Positions 34,821 to 46,638 of a stretch of 64,000 nt of DNA are shown here, one piece after another (within the stretch, counting starts at the first letter, position 1; the number at the start of each line of letters is the position of its first letter). The position numbers were made by a program, and so were the translations under genes. Under the pieces are notes generated by a model that was not told the origin of the DNA, ran no database searches, and was given only the letters and a program-made list of their open reading frames with translations. Origin of the DNA: Fomes fomentarius (lineage: Eukaryota > Basidiomycota > Agaricomycetes > Polyporales > Polyporaceae); contig JABYQN010000011.1 of assembly GCA_022606135.1 (NCBI GenBank), positions 1,302,001 to 1,366,000 of the forward strand. Direction: 5' to 3'.

Positions 34821-37267
34821 CTACCGAGGTGGAAGACACGCGACCAATAGAGGCATAGTAGGCTCCGTTGATCGTTCAACGGTAGGAAATCGCACTCCCG
34901 ACATGTTCCAGACGACGGGCTTGTCAGACGGCGCGAACGTGAACTTGGTGAGCAGCTGAGACAATACGACCTCTAGTGAAGGAGCCGGTTAATATTATTC
35001 CTCAGTGGACAGAACCTACAGTGAACCTTACTCATCTCGTGTTGCGAAAACTTGAAACCACTAGTAGGGGAATGATGAGCACCTCCGGTTAATGCAGATA
35101 AATGTGAGACATCCACTTACATGCACGCTCGGCCGCCACCGAGGAAGGTCATGCTATAGAGCGGTACTATACTTAGGTCCCACCCACCATCCGGGAACGA
35201 TAAGCATACGCACAGATTAGAATATATGCCAGGAATTCTCGCTTCAGTGACCGTGTCTGGAAGAGGAGAGAGCCACCGCTCAGGCTTCCATTCCCCAGCA
35301 TCCTCTCCCCAGATGGCTTTATTGGTGTTGGAAGACTGGATGCCGATGACGACTGTTGTGTCCTTCGGAACAGGTATTTCGTGCATCATCGAGCCGTCAA
35401 CACCCATAATCGTCTGGCTCAGCGGGAGAACAACGTCGTGACGTGTCCTGTGCGAATGTAAGTGGGTTTTTAAGCATGGTGCAGCAAAAATGGGCTAACG
35501 CACTCCCGGGACAGCAGGCTGATGGGTGCCTGACTACACGTATCGCCGAGTGAATATCCAGTGCGTGACACCATTGTGCTATCTGACATGTGGACTTACA
35601 GCCGAAGCGTCTCTCGACATACCGCGTCGAGGAAGGGTAATGAGACAAGGGCATCGTGATCCAGGTCTTTGCCTCCGGATGCTTGCAGGCTCTCGTCACG
35701 CAGCTTGCTCTGAACGTCTGGGTGAGTCGCCAGACGCTGCAATATAGCAGCGAGCGCGTTGGACGTTGTATCCATAGCGGCGAAGATAAAGGTCCTGAAA
35801 AGACAACCGGATCACTAATGCTTGTAGGGCAGAGAGAGAGAGCTCCGGTCAACGTACGTCATCTGGCCGATAAGTTCATCTTCTGATAGCCTGTCCTCGA
35901 CTGATGCGACCATATTGGCCCTCACTAATGTAATGATTTGATTGTCAGCGATCTTGGTCAATGTAAATGAGCAAATCAGAATGCACGAAGTATGCTCATG
36001 ATGTCTTTTCCTTCGCCAACCTGCCGAGTAACGGCCTCATCGCCCTTCTCCAAAGCCAGCTTCTTGGCGTTGTATATCTCCACTGTTCGACGATGCATGA
36101 CGTCCACTACAGCCTTCATCTTCTGTACGCCTCGGTGGGGGATCAAGTCGACTATCTTCCCCCTGAACGAAGCGCTCCCAATCTCAGGAAGGTACGGCAG
36201 GAGACGTCGAACCATCTGGTTCTCCACAAGTGCAGGTCTGGCAGTGTACTTAGTCGTTGAGGTTCAATCAAGGTAGTTAGTGAGGAGACACGTACTGGAA
36301 TGCTTTGATCGCGTGTGCAAGGGTGTCGGGTGTGTCTTTGACTAAAGGGTCAAAGGAATACCCAAGTCCCGCTTGGCCGATAAGCTCCAGCGCCGTACGG
36401 CCCATCCAGGACAGCATGTCGACCTCTACCGCTTTGGAGGAACCATCGATGCGCTTTTCAACTGCGCTTACTAGCTGGATTGGAGCAAACAGGCACCCCG
36501 AGTCAGACTTCACCACAGGAACATACATACGAGAAGGGGAAACCTTGTGTGTGATTTCGTTGAAGATGGAGTTCATGCGCCGCATATGTGCAGAAGAGAA
36601 GACTGGGTTCATCATCTTTCTTTGTTTGCGGTGGCGCTCTCCTGTGAAAGGGTGGCCGTACTGTTGAGCCTGATGTAATGCGGGTGCAGAATAGGACGGA
36701 ACTTACCCAAAGTGCCGAGCAAGCCGGGACCCAGGTACAATCGCATTGACCTGGCGCCAGGGAGCACAAGTCACACGGCTGGCAGTCAGTGGGTGAGAAG
36801 ACACAGTACTTCGAGGCACGACGTACTTGATGAACCAGGCTGTCTCTTCGACGATGTGTTGGTCTTTCACGACGACGTGATGTAAAGCAGTGGGGTCGAA
36901 GACGTAGAGCATTCGATGCTGCAGGGCAGAGGGCCTGAGACGAGGAGCTAATATACGCCAGAGCGAGTAAAAGAGGACTTACGCCTAAAGGTCCATGCAG
37001 TCGCACGATCCCAGGGTATGAGTCGGTGAGATGCTGTATGAATCCCCAGGCATTTCTGTCTACCAGCTGTCCGAGGTTCCCTGCAGAGGCTGTCGAGTAC
37101 GCGTGCTATAACTTACATAGTTGATGCATACCATAGAGGAAAGATCGACTAAGAGGACCCGGAATTCGATCAAGAGGCGACTTGGTGATAATTTGTCGGA
37201 AGTACTTCCAGAGGAGCCATGAGACAGCGCAGATTACGAGAGACTCTAGCAGTGGTGCGATCATCAT
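34821..37267 (-). CDS. Cytochrome P450 (P450-4), complete
   Basis: Membrane P450 monooxygenase. ATG at 37267 (a second ATG follows at once) begins the anchor LVICAVSWLLWKYFRQ and hinge SPLDRIPGP. Blocks: QLVDRNAWGFIQHL, LYLGPGLLGTLG, HRKQRKMMNPVFSSAHMRR, WMGRTALELIGQAGLGYSF, GEGKDIMSIL, helix I FAAMDTTSNALAAIL, K-helix VCRETLRL, PERW and haem loop TFLGGGRACM. Introns short and frames continuous. The C-terminus departs from its relatives: after VWNMSGVRFPTVERS it runs to MPLLVACLPPR and TAG at 34821, where the others end in LPLKVGLYKP. That could be a small indel shifting the last dozen residues; catalysis is probably unaffected. A TATA-like element lies about 72 bp upstream. Confidence 0.9.
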
Positions 37268-37338
37268 GAACGACAGGTGTTGACCGCAATATCGAGGTGC
37301 ACGTATAGGACAGGTGACAGGGCAATCGCTGCACTCCG

Positions 37339-37345
37339 TTTTATA
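37339..37345 (-). promoter_or_regulatory. TATA box of P450-4
   Basis: Minus strand reads TATAAAA about 72 bp upstream of the P450-4 ATG at 37267. Confidence 0.45.
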
Positions 37346-40092
37346 TCCCGCTGACGGCGTCTTGTAGAAGGACGTCTCCTACCTATGTGCGTTAACCAGA
37401 GGTCATGAGGTCAGTCCCGTTCAAGTCAGTGCGGCGTTCTTCGGCTAGAAGAGCTGCTTACTTAACCTGAACAGGAGAGTTCGTTTTCAACCCCAGGCCC
37501 TCGAGGGGGTGGTTGTATCACGACGCTTCATTGACTTATTGGCTTGCATGCATTTGAATCACTATAGAAGTCAGTTGTAACTTGGACAAATGACATCCGG
37601 ATACTCACTACAAGCGGGGGTTCGGCCTGGGCCCGAGTAGTACCTAGGTCTATGTTCTTCTCCGGAGCTTCTATTCACATGGACCTGGATGGATGTCTTA
37701 AAAGGCAGGCACTACTGCACGCTCGTCACCTTCGGCGGCCTTGAACACGCTGTAATGTGTAGTCAAACTGCCCCTGGCTACGCCCTAACATTCTGCTATT
37801 CTCTCCAGTATTTGAGTCAATTCTTCGAGCGTATTCATTCCTAATATGCATAGAAATCAGCTGAAGACGAGGGTGAGTTCGCGGGGTCCTGGTGGTGTCG
37901 ATGAGGAAGAGACATGTCGCGTAGCAAGTTGCTGCGGTTCGCAAAAAGACGCCCGAACCTAGATCTCAGATTTTACGGTAGAGAGGAAGTGTTTTCCCGT
38001 TCACCAACTTGCACTCCCCCCAACCACTTTCCTCGTATGCTTACTTACTTCATTGTCTCGTCTCGAGAATTTCTTGCTCTTTGTGTATGACGAGTCGCCG
38101 AAGGATGTTCGCATGTGCAGGGTTGGTGTGTGGCAGGTGGACCATGAAAAGATCGTTGCATGAGACCGTTAGTACTATGCAGCAATAAGTTTGGACGGCC
38201 CGGGGTGAGATATTATTGTGCGTGTTCGTATGTTTCAAAGAGTGTCTGTACCATCCTATCGGGACAAGTGTTTGTACTGTCAAGTCTGGTAACTGCCGGT
38301 TGGCCGTCGAAGCCGAGTACCCAAGCCTCCAACGTTACAGCACTGCTACTTTGTGCGACCGTTCGCTTATGCCCGAGGATGCATGTCTCACCCTGACGGC
38401 CGTTACGCGATGGATTGGATGACTACATATACGATGTGACGTATTGATGACCGGGATCCTACTCGAGCTTCACGTCGGCCTGGACGGGTATACGCAAGAA
38501 CACTCACCCATATTCGTCTGGTGGCGGTAGCCTACCAGCATGAGATAGAGCCCGTGAGACAGGGGCTGAAGATGCCGAAGCCGTGAAAGGAGCGAAGGAT
38601 CTGGCTGAGGTGGGAGAAGCTAGGATGCATGTGTATGCGTATGTCCATGCAAGGCTAACGCATGAGTAGCGAGGATGCAAGTGGGTGCCAGCAGGCATAC
38701 GAACGCGGGCGAGGGTAGCAGCAAACATCGAGGTTCTAGACGTTCGGATTGGAGGACTTCTCCCACACATACCCTGTATACATAACCTGCTTGCGCTAGA
38801 TTCAAGGGGGTTTGACCGATGCGAGAAGTCGATTGCAGACGATGCACCCGAATTCCGAATAATTCACTAGATTCGGAAATGATTGTTGGCCCGCACCCCA
38901 ATGGAAGGTTAGCTGAGTTCATGGATGATCTGCTGAATTCATTCCGGAGTCGTGAGCGACGACAAGAAGTAGAGAACCAGGGTGTGAGAGGAGAGTAATG
39001 GTTTGATGACTGGATGAGGCTTAGAGCATGCATAGGCGCTGACGGGGGCATGCTGCGATCACATACTTACAGCTATTTCCAAAATTGTCATCTCCGACTG
39101 ACGCGCGCGCGTTTTTGGACACGAAAAAGTCATAAAATCTAGAAAAATCGACGGTACCCTTGCTGCTGCATCCTTTGCTCCGAGACTAGTCCTATATACT
39201 GCTACAAGCCTTGAAAACACACCTACGCCTTCTGAATCTCCATAGATACTCGGTTATGTAAGTTACAGAAGTCAGATCATCTAGAGATAATCTCTCAGTT
39301 CTGACGAAGATCCGGCCACAGAAACCTCTTCTCTTCGCCCTGGAGGCTCCTAGCATACTACATACATACTCCCTACCATCTATGTGCGATGCTATGCAGC
39401 CTATGAGCAATTTCGGGCTTACAATGCCTTGCTCGAAGTTGCGGACCTTTGGCGTCCGATGACGTGGTTACTGAGGCAGGCCGAAGAGTGGACTTCTGTA
39501 CCTCGTGAGGCTTGAAAACCGCTCAACACGCGAAGTGACCTCCCATATGTTTTTCGAATTTTTCGTGTGCGAAGTGTGCTGTGCAGTTGGGCGCTCGGCC
39601 ACCAAAAACGCAAACTGCTGTATTGACTCGGATCGCCCGAGCTCGCCCAATTATGCGCCGTTTACTTATATGATGACGGCATCACATAAACTCGAGCTCT
39701 TTCACTGCGAAATAAGGGTTGGGAATAAATACTGTATTACCTACACGCATCCCTACTTCGACGACACCCCGTGCTCGAAAACTTTGCAGTGGCCCTCCGA
39801 CGCTGGAGTTGAGATCGGAAGGGCGGTGATATAAGAGAAAATCTTCGGATAGCTGTCCTGTGGTCTCAGGCTGAGTATACACAAGTTCATAAGATTGTCA
39901 TAAGACGTGTAATGCGCCATGGAAGGGCACTTCGTTTCACGGCTTCCTTGGCTCATGCGGACATGGTATTCGAAGCTGGATATAGTAGTAGTAAGTAACA
40001 GGTTTCATCATCACATGTTAAGATCGTGAGAATACAATAGAACAAACCTGGATTGTGCCTTGTAGATAGAGGTCGAGGCACCCTTGAGACTA
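37346..40092. other. Intergenic region with a dispersed repeat, no supported gene
   Basis: About 2.7 kb between P450-4 and the secreted-protein gene. The open frame at 38620-39051 (-) is low-complexity and motif-free. Holds repeat copy B (38040-38280). An AT-rich patch with runs of A and T lies near 39110-39150. Confidence 0.4.
38040..38280 (-). repeat. Dispersed noncoding repeat, copy B
   Basis: Reverse-strand counterpart of 14006-14240. Read on the minus strand it starts ACAGTACAAACACTTGTCCC and continues collinearly with copy A to the CGTCATACACAAAGAGCAAG-like block. It lies about 3.5 kb downstream of P450-5 in P450-5's reading direction, as copy A lies downstream of P450-3. Confidence 0.7.
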
Positions 40093-40674
40093 TCATGCAA
40101 AAGCGAGCAACGTTGCGAAGGTGATGGCGACGGCGAGAGTCAGAGGCGCAGTGATATGGAGCACATGTCCTGCGTTGTTCACGTTCGGTGCGTAAGTTGC
40201 GTTCGCAGGCGGGTGCTGGCAATCATCCGACGCCAGTTGATCGGCGGTAAGACAGGTCGAGTTGTTGCTGAGGAAAACCTGGAAGGTCGCATTGTACGGC
40301 TCCCAGGCCCCGGTAGGGTCGGAGAGCAACATGTTCACGGACGTCCCTCCGCAAACATTGGCGAGCCAGCTAATGGTGTGTTCTGTGACGTTCTCGTAGA
40401 CATGAGCGGTGGCGCCGTTGTGCGATTCAACGAGAGTATACGGTTCGTCATCGTGGAGTTGGATCTGGAGGTCGATCGTGTCGCACTGCGCGGGGATTTT
40501 GCTGAGCGCCAGCCCAGGGAACGATGGCTGAGCTTGCACAGTCGATGTCGCACAGAGGATCGCAAGGGCCGTCCAGACTGCACGGACTCGGAGTAGTCCC
40601 CGTTCAAAAGAATAGGATCCATCTAAATAGCTCGAGTTGAGTACTTCTGAAATTACCAAGATTTTGCCGAACAT
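40093..40674 (-). CDS. Secreted, probably GPI-anchored protein of unknown function
   Basis: Single open exon of up to 193 codons. A hydrophobic signal-like stretch (AVWTALAILCATSTVQA) ends in an Ala-x-Ala site before QPSFPG. The mature part has four Cys, several N-glycosylation sequons (ENVTE, YNATF, NNSTC, ANATY) and ends in a hydrophobic tail (APLTLAVAITFATLLAFA) preceded by small polar residues, the layout of a GPI-anchor signal. Taking the ATG at 40674 gives an N-terminal extension of some 30 residues before the signal, longer than usual, so the true first exon may lie further upstream beyond a short intron. I recognise no catalytic domain. Likely a cell-surface glycoprotein. Confidence 0.7.
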   Translation of the reverse strand: MFGKILVISEVLNSSYLDGSYSFERGLLRVRAVWTALAILCATSTVQAQPSFPGLALSKIPAQCDTIDLQIQLHDDEPYTLVESHNGATAHVYENVTEHTISWLANVCGGTSVNMLLSDPTGAWEPYNATFQVFLSNNSTCLTADQLASDDCQHPPANATYAPNVNNAGHVLHITAPLTLAVAITFATLLAFA

Positions 40675-41804
40675 ACCTCGAGCTCAAGTCAATACCATAC
40701 TTCTTCTCTATGCCTGCGATACACTCTGGCAATGACAGAGACCGATTCGGTTCGAGAGCGAATGTGCACAACACGGGGGGGTACGCTGGTCAAGAGTACC
40801 AAGTAGGGACGTTTGTTAAGTATGCAGTGGAGCTTTGATCACATGTTTGGTTAGGCACACGATGTATTGATTCGCATTGTGGCAACCAGCATTATCATGT
40901 GCGTCCATCATCATGAGGCCCAAATGATATATCATTTGCGTTACGCTGTGATCGAGAAGAGTATCAGTAAGTATCCTGAGTACAAGCATGAAAGGATGCT
41001 TGCGAATCGAGGTTGACCAGAATGATGGATGCCCACGGATTCACTATAGCTAGTACGTCTCCGCGTCTAGGAGATGCCGAAGCTAGATACATTCCTTCGA
41101 GACGTCGGAGAAGAGTACAAGGCGGAAGGTATTCTGAATCCATATCTGTTCGATTGCCGCCACTGGCACTAGCCCTATGCACTAAGCAAACGTGAATAAT
41201 CCGATATACAGCATCTGGACCGACAAGAGACAAAGAGCCTAACCTTGACGTCTGCAGATAAAACCTCCGGAGTCGGGATAAAATGGAGTGAAAAAATGCT
41301 GTTAGGTCGATATGAACGGCGGATGATAGCTCAGTATGGTATGGCTCGTGCTAAGCCCATACAATGGTAACGTTCCTCGTTTTCTGTCGTCGATGTCTGT
41401 CATACAAGCTGACGAACTGACGTATACCCTGGGATGCGTGTGTACCCTCGGAGCCGTTCGCGAGAAGAGAAAGGAGTCATGCAAGCCCCGTTTAGGTTCG
41501 CATGCGAAGACAAGCTTTACACTACCGCCCGGTCCAGAGCACCACGATCATCGATATGTTCTCAGCCGCGCGCCCTATATAAACACTCTCGAAGACGACA
41601 GTGCCGCTTACCACCTCCCACACTCATATACGTCCCGATGTCGCCCTTAAATGGGTGTCTACAAGAATCATGATCCCAAGCCTGCCGTTCTTGCAGCGCT
41701 GAAACATATGTCACGTATAGTCGCATACAAGATGCATCATCATCTGCGCTCGAGCCTCTGGAAGCAATCAGGAAGCCCGAGGCTCACACGCCTCCTCCCA
41801 ACGG
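40675..41804. other. Intergenic region, no supported gene
   Basis: Between the secreted-protein gene and the 3' end of P450-5. Only short overlapping open frames without motifs. Confidence 0.45.
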
Positions 41805-44430
41805 ACCCGTACTACTTGGTCGCGACAGGTTTGTACAGCCCCACTTTCAACGGCAGTGACGCCTTCGCATCATTGCGGACGGACGGGAAACGGATTCCGG
41901 CCAGGTTCCAGACGATGGGCGTGTCGGACGGCGAGAACGTGAAGCTGGAGAGGAGTTGGGACAGAACGACCTCTGCAGGAATGGGTTAGAACAAATTATA
42001 AGAGCGCTCATGGGGGCGGAGAAACCTGTATCTATGAAAAATAGAAGATTATGCTCACTCATCTCGAGCTGCGAGAATTTGAACCCGCTGTTCAAGTTCA
42101 GAGTGTGAAGTCAGCCGGGGCCGTCGGGACGTGAAGGCAGGGACAAAGTAAGACGTACATGCAGGCGCGGCCACCGCCGAGGAAGGTCATCCTGTTAAGA
42201 GGTAAGAGGTCAGATGCAGATGGATGAACAGCCGGGTTCGTTGGGAAACACGCACATATTGGAGTATATGCCGGGTATCTTCGCGTCCGTGACGGGTTCT
42301 GGGAGTGGAGAAAGCCACCGTTCGGGCTTCCATTCCATCGCGTCCTCGCCCCAGATTGCCTTGTTGCGGTTGGAAGAGAGAAGGCCGGCGATCACGACCG
42401 TGTCCTTCGGGATGGGGATCTGGTGGATGGTGGAGCCGTCGAGTCCTCGGATTGGCTTGGAGAGCGGAAGGACGACGTCTTGACGGGTTCTGTAGGGAGT
42501 ATGTGAGATAGCGCATGAACATAGAGGAAAGGCTGGTACTGACTCGCGGGTCACATTGGCAATAGGTGCGTGTCTGGAGAGAAAATATCATCAGATACAG
42601 GCTACTGAAGACGCGAGTGGTACGCACAGTCGGAGGGTCTCTCTGCAGACGGCATCGAGGTACGGGAGAGACACAAGGGCATCGTAATCCAGGTCGTTGC
42701 CCTGCGAGGCGGTCAGGATCTCGCGTCTGAGCTTCTCTTGAACATCCTGATGCTCAGAGAGGAGCTGGAGCGTGACTGCTAGCGCGTTCGAGGTTGTGTC
42801 CATTGCCGCGAAGATGAACGTCCTGTCACGTGCTTCGTTCAGTTCCACCGCGAATAGTATAAGTATGAATGGAGACATACGACATCTGACCGATCAACTC
42901 CTTCTCAGGCAGTCTGTCCTCTTCGGATGCTTCCATGTTCGCTCGTACTAGGAGTGGGAGGTCAATCGTATATGTATCCGGTAGAACGTCTAAATGCTCA
43001 CACAATATGCTCATGATGTCCTTTCCCTCTCCGACCTGCTGCGTTACAGCTTCGTCTCCCTTCTCGAGCGCCCGCTTCTTTTCCTCGAAGATCTCGACCG
43101 AACGTCGGTGCATGGTGTCGACGATCTCCTTCATTTCATGCAGCCCCTTGTGTGGGATCAGTTCCAAGACTTTCCTCCGCAACCAAGGAGGACCAATGTC
43201 GATCACGTAGGGAAGGAGGCGGCGGAGGGCGTTGATCTTCACCGAGACTGGCCTAGATGCCCATGATGCAGGAAATTTGCGGCGGAGCATACGCTCATGT
43301 CAGCTCCGTGAGGGACGAAGGGATAAGGCACGCACTGGAACGCTTTGACTGCACCTCCAAAGTCATCTGGTGAGTCCGCGATAAAGGAGTCGAACGAATA
43401 CCCAAGTCCCGCTTGCCCTATCAACTCGAGCGCAGTGCGGCCCATCCAAGAGAGCATGTCAATCTCGACCGCCTCGGGATGACCGCCCAGGCGGTACTCG
43501 ATGGCTTTAGTCAGCTGTGTTAAAAACAGTTTGAACGGGGGTTGCATCACGGTTTGCAAAGACTTTCGATGCATACCCTGTGAATGACACTGTTGAAGAT
43601 GGGAACGACGCGTCGCATGTGGGCGGTAGAGAAGACAGGGTTGAGAAGTTTGCGCTGTCTCCGGTGACGGTCCCCTGTACAAATGGTTCATGAACGCACT
43701 CCGACCTGAGAATAGATACCCACCTAACGTTGAGAGCAGGCCTGGGCCGAACTGCAGCATGTTGCCACTGTGTGGCAGCGTGAGCACAATGGAGATAGTG
43801 AACTAGTCGCAGTAGAATACGCACTTGACGAACCACGCCGCCTCCTCGAATATGTATTGTTCCTTGACAATGATGTTGTGCAGCGCGACGGGGTCAAAGA
43901 CATAGATCATTTGGTGCTATGAACCATGATTACATATCATCGTGAATCCGAAGCAAAAATCGACATCATTTACGCCAAGTGGTCCGGTAAGTCTGGCTAT
44001 CTCAGGATAGCAGTCAGTGAGGTGCTCAATGAACCCCCATCCATTCCTGTCGAGGAGCTGTCTCAAATTTCCTGTCGAGCACACAGTATCCGGGTTAGCG
44101 TGTACGCAGTCGTGGCACATGCTCACGTATACCATAGAGGAATGATTTGGTAGGAGGGCCTGGTATATTGTCCAGCGGCGACTTGACGACGATCTGGCGA
44201 AAATACTTCCAAAAGAACCATGCCACGAGGCAAATGGGGACAGCTTGGAGGACGGAGGTCAGCATGGCTGGATGGATCCCGAGAGCAGTTGACAAGAGAG
44301 GTCGGCGAGGCAGCCAATATATCTCCTGCGTGTCGAAGAGGAGAGTCGTGCGGACTGTCTGCAAGTAATTCGAATTACCACAACAGCGCGTCCGCTGGGA
44401 GCGGGTCGCATCGTGTACCCCGTGGTCATG
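41805..44430 (-). repeat. Right arm of inverted segmental duplication (P450-5 block)
   Basis: Reverse-orientation counterpart of 11130-13800, covering about 170 bp of promoter, all exons and the introns of P450-5. The separation between the arms is about 28 kb. Boundaries are approximate. Confidence 0.85.
41812..44265 (-). CDS. Cytochrome P450 (P450-5), complete; duplicate of P450-3
   Basis: ER-anchored P450 nearly identical to P450-3 in many exons. ATG at 44265, anchor AVPICLVAWFFWKYFRQ, hinge SPLDNIPGP. Blocks: RQLLDRNGWGFIEHL, LQFGPGLLSTLG, an HRRQRKLLNPVFSTAHMRR-like helix C block, WMGRTALELIGQAGLGYSF, VGEGKDIMSIL, helix I FIFAAMDTTSNALA, VCRETLRL, PERW and haem loop TFLGGGRACM. C-terminus LPLKVGLYKPVATK, TAG at 41812. 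Differences from P450-3 cluster in the N-terminal 60 residues and the region near VKINALRRLLPYV. Frames are intact, so both duplicates look expressed-competent. An ATATAT-like element lies about 55 bp upstream. Confidence 0.92.
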
Positions 44431-44892
44431 GATGACCGGTCGTATATACGACCATTCGCGATCAGCTGATACACGAGCGATGCAGTGGTTAAAGTTGACT
44501 CTAAGCGTCACGATGTCGAAGTTGTTCACTTAAGTTAGGTAGACAACAGGTGCATCGACTTTCTGTGTGTTCTGATGTAAGCCCTATTAGGGTATTAGTG
44601 AACATCATGATGGAAGGTGAGTCAGACGTTGCGGCTTTATGGTGGGTCGCCTTCAGCCATCCTGCCGCGTAGTACTTACGGCCCACGGCTCACTATCTCT
44701 GTGTAAAACGGCAAATGCCGTGACAGAAGTGCAAGTCCTGTGTACCTCGTGCGGACCCAAAACGTTATGTCATGTATAGTACGCATACTATATCGTGTAC
44801 CTGCAAAATAACCGGCTTAGTAGTCGAAGAGATATGTGAGTAACATGGTACAATACATTGATTTCAGTTGGACTTCGCACGTGCTCGTCCAA
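44431..44892. other. Short intergenic region between P450-5 and HOM6-like gene
   Basis: Upstream of the duplicated P450-5 promoter and 3' of the homoserine dehydrogenase stop. No feature recognised. Confidence 0.4.
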
Positions 44893-46214
44893 TTACACAA
44901 GCTTGAGCAGGTCGCTCAGAACACCCATGGCAGTCACCGCCGCACCCGCACCTGCGCCTTGCACGACCAGCGGTCTTGCACCGTACCGCTCGGTGTGGAA
45001 CATAATGATATTGTCCGACCCGCCCAGAGCAGTGGCAAAGGGGTGCGTGACAGGGTACCTTGCGTGTCCTACATTAGCCACAGTCCAGAACATAAGCAAA
45101 ACACCATCATGGGCGCACTTTTCCAGATCCGCCTTGATGGTCCCGGTCGCGACATCGACAACACCCGCATAGCGGAGAACCTTGCCCTCCTTGGCCGCGT
45201 CCTCGCGCAGCTTGTTGAAGTGTGCGTCGAACTCGGGCAGACGCCTGATGAACTCGTCTCCGGACTCGATGCCTTCGAGCTCTGGGGGAATGAGCGACTT
45301 GGTGCTGACTGACTGATACCCCGCAGGCAGAGCGGAGCGGAGGGAAGGAATGAAGCGCGAGAGGATTGTGAGCTTGCGCGCGACGTCCGCGCCGTTCAGG
45401 TCATCCGCTGGGTGAGGCTCCTAAACATCGAGATGAACACACAAATCGGGAAGGGCAGTGTAATGATCTACATACTGTGTAACCCTTTTCGCGCGCGACA
45501 CTCACGACCGAGGAGAACCTCGGTCCGCCCTCCTTGCCCGTAGAGAACTCGTTGAAGATATAGCTCATCGTTCCGGAGAACACACCCTCGATTTTGGTGA
45601 CCTACGCACGCGCAAGGCATCAGTATACATGCACCCCGCAATCCTATCCTATCCCATCCAACATCAGTGCTATCTTGCAACACGCGCACCTTGTCCCCAG
45701 TCGCGACGAGATCCTTCAACGACGAGATGATCGGCAGCCCCGCGCCCACTGTCGCCTCGTTCAAAAACTTCGCCCCGCCCTCCAGCGCCGCCGCCAGGAT
45801 CTGCTCGTACAGCGCGAGGTCCGCGGAGAACGCCTTCTTGTTCGGCGTGACGATGTTGACTCCGAATCTGAGGAACTGCGGGTAGAGCGCGGCGACCTCG
45901 TTCGAGGATGTGTTGTCGACGAGCACGACCTCCTGCCCGGGCTTCACGAGCGCGGCGAGCTCCCGCAGGAGGAACTGCAGGTCGGGCTTCCTGCCTGAGC
46001 TCGCGAGCTCGTTTTTCCAGTCAGATGCAGAGATGGCGAGCCCATCGGGAGCATAGACGGAGGATTTGGAGGAGGAGAGCGAGACGAGGCGGAAAGGACT
46101 CGGGGAGGGGAAGGCAAGGAGTTGTCTGATGAACTCGCCTCCCACGAGTCCGACGCCGACTACCGCGACTCGGAACGTCTTTGTCGTCGATGCGATGTTC
46201 AGCACGGATGCCAT
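44893..46214 (-). CDS. HOM6: Homoserine dehydrogenase
   Basis: Reduces aspartate semialdehyde to homoserine with NAD(P)H, the branch point to threonine and methionine; cytosolic. ATG at 46214. The N-terminal Rossmann motif is FRVAVVGVGLVGGEFIRQLL, followed by VVLVDNTSSNEVA, the substrate-side VNIVTPNKKAFS and FLNEATVGAGLPII. After an intron near 45600-45690: IEGVFSGTMSYIFNEF; after a second: HPADDLNGADVARKLTILSR; a third of about 60 nt gives the DLEKYPVTHPFATALGGSDN junction. It ends GAGAGAAVTAMGVLSDLLKL plus V and TAA at 44893. It is the monofunctional fungal form without aspartate kinase or a regulatory ACT domain. All blocks are intact. Confidence 0.95.
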
Positions 46215-46638
46215 GCCGGTCAGTTGTGGACGACCCTGGTCGACGGTATGGTTGTTGCAGTCGATGCTCGACGCTCGATTATACGATGCCTGGGCATCGA
46301 GTCATGCCTTTCGACGTGAGTTTATCGTTGCAAATCTGCTCGCCACTTCTTCCCGCGCCGTGTCCAAAGTCATCAGGAACGTTCATTGAGATCTAGGCAT
46401 TATAGAATGTACAGATACATGCAGAACAAAAATTGACATGAAAACATCGTGGAGTCATAGCAGCGTTATGTGGGTGTCATAACGTACAGTACAGAGTTCG
46501 GGGAATGCAGCATCGATAAGTACTTTTGGCACATACCAAGAGGATAACATAGGCCCAAGTGAACCTGTTGCATTGAGCAGATAAGAAGTCGTATCAACTA
46601 GTAGTTGGGTCAGAAGAGATAGCTTGTAAAGGAGGTTG
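46215..46638. other. Intergenic region between HOM6-like and WD40 genes
   Basis: About 420 bp holding the HOM6 promoter (-) and the 3' UTR of the WD40 gene (-). No clear TATA box seen. Confidence 0.4.

Noticed and set aside
1..44265. Secondary-metabolite biosynthetic cluster
   Set aside because: P450s alone are present; I find no backbone enzyme, tailoring transferase, transporter or pathway regulator among them.
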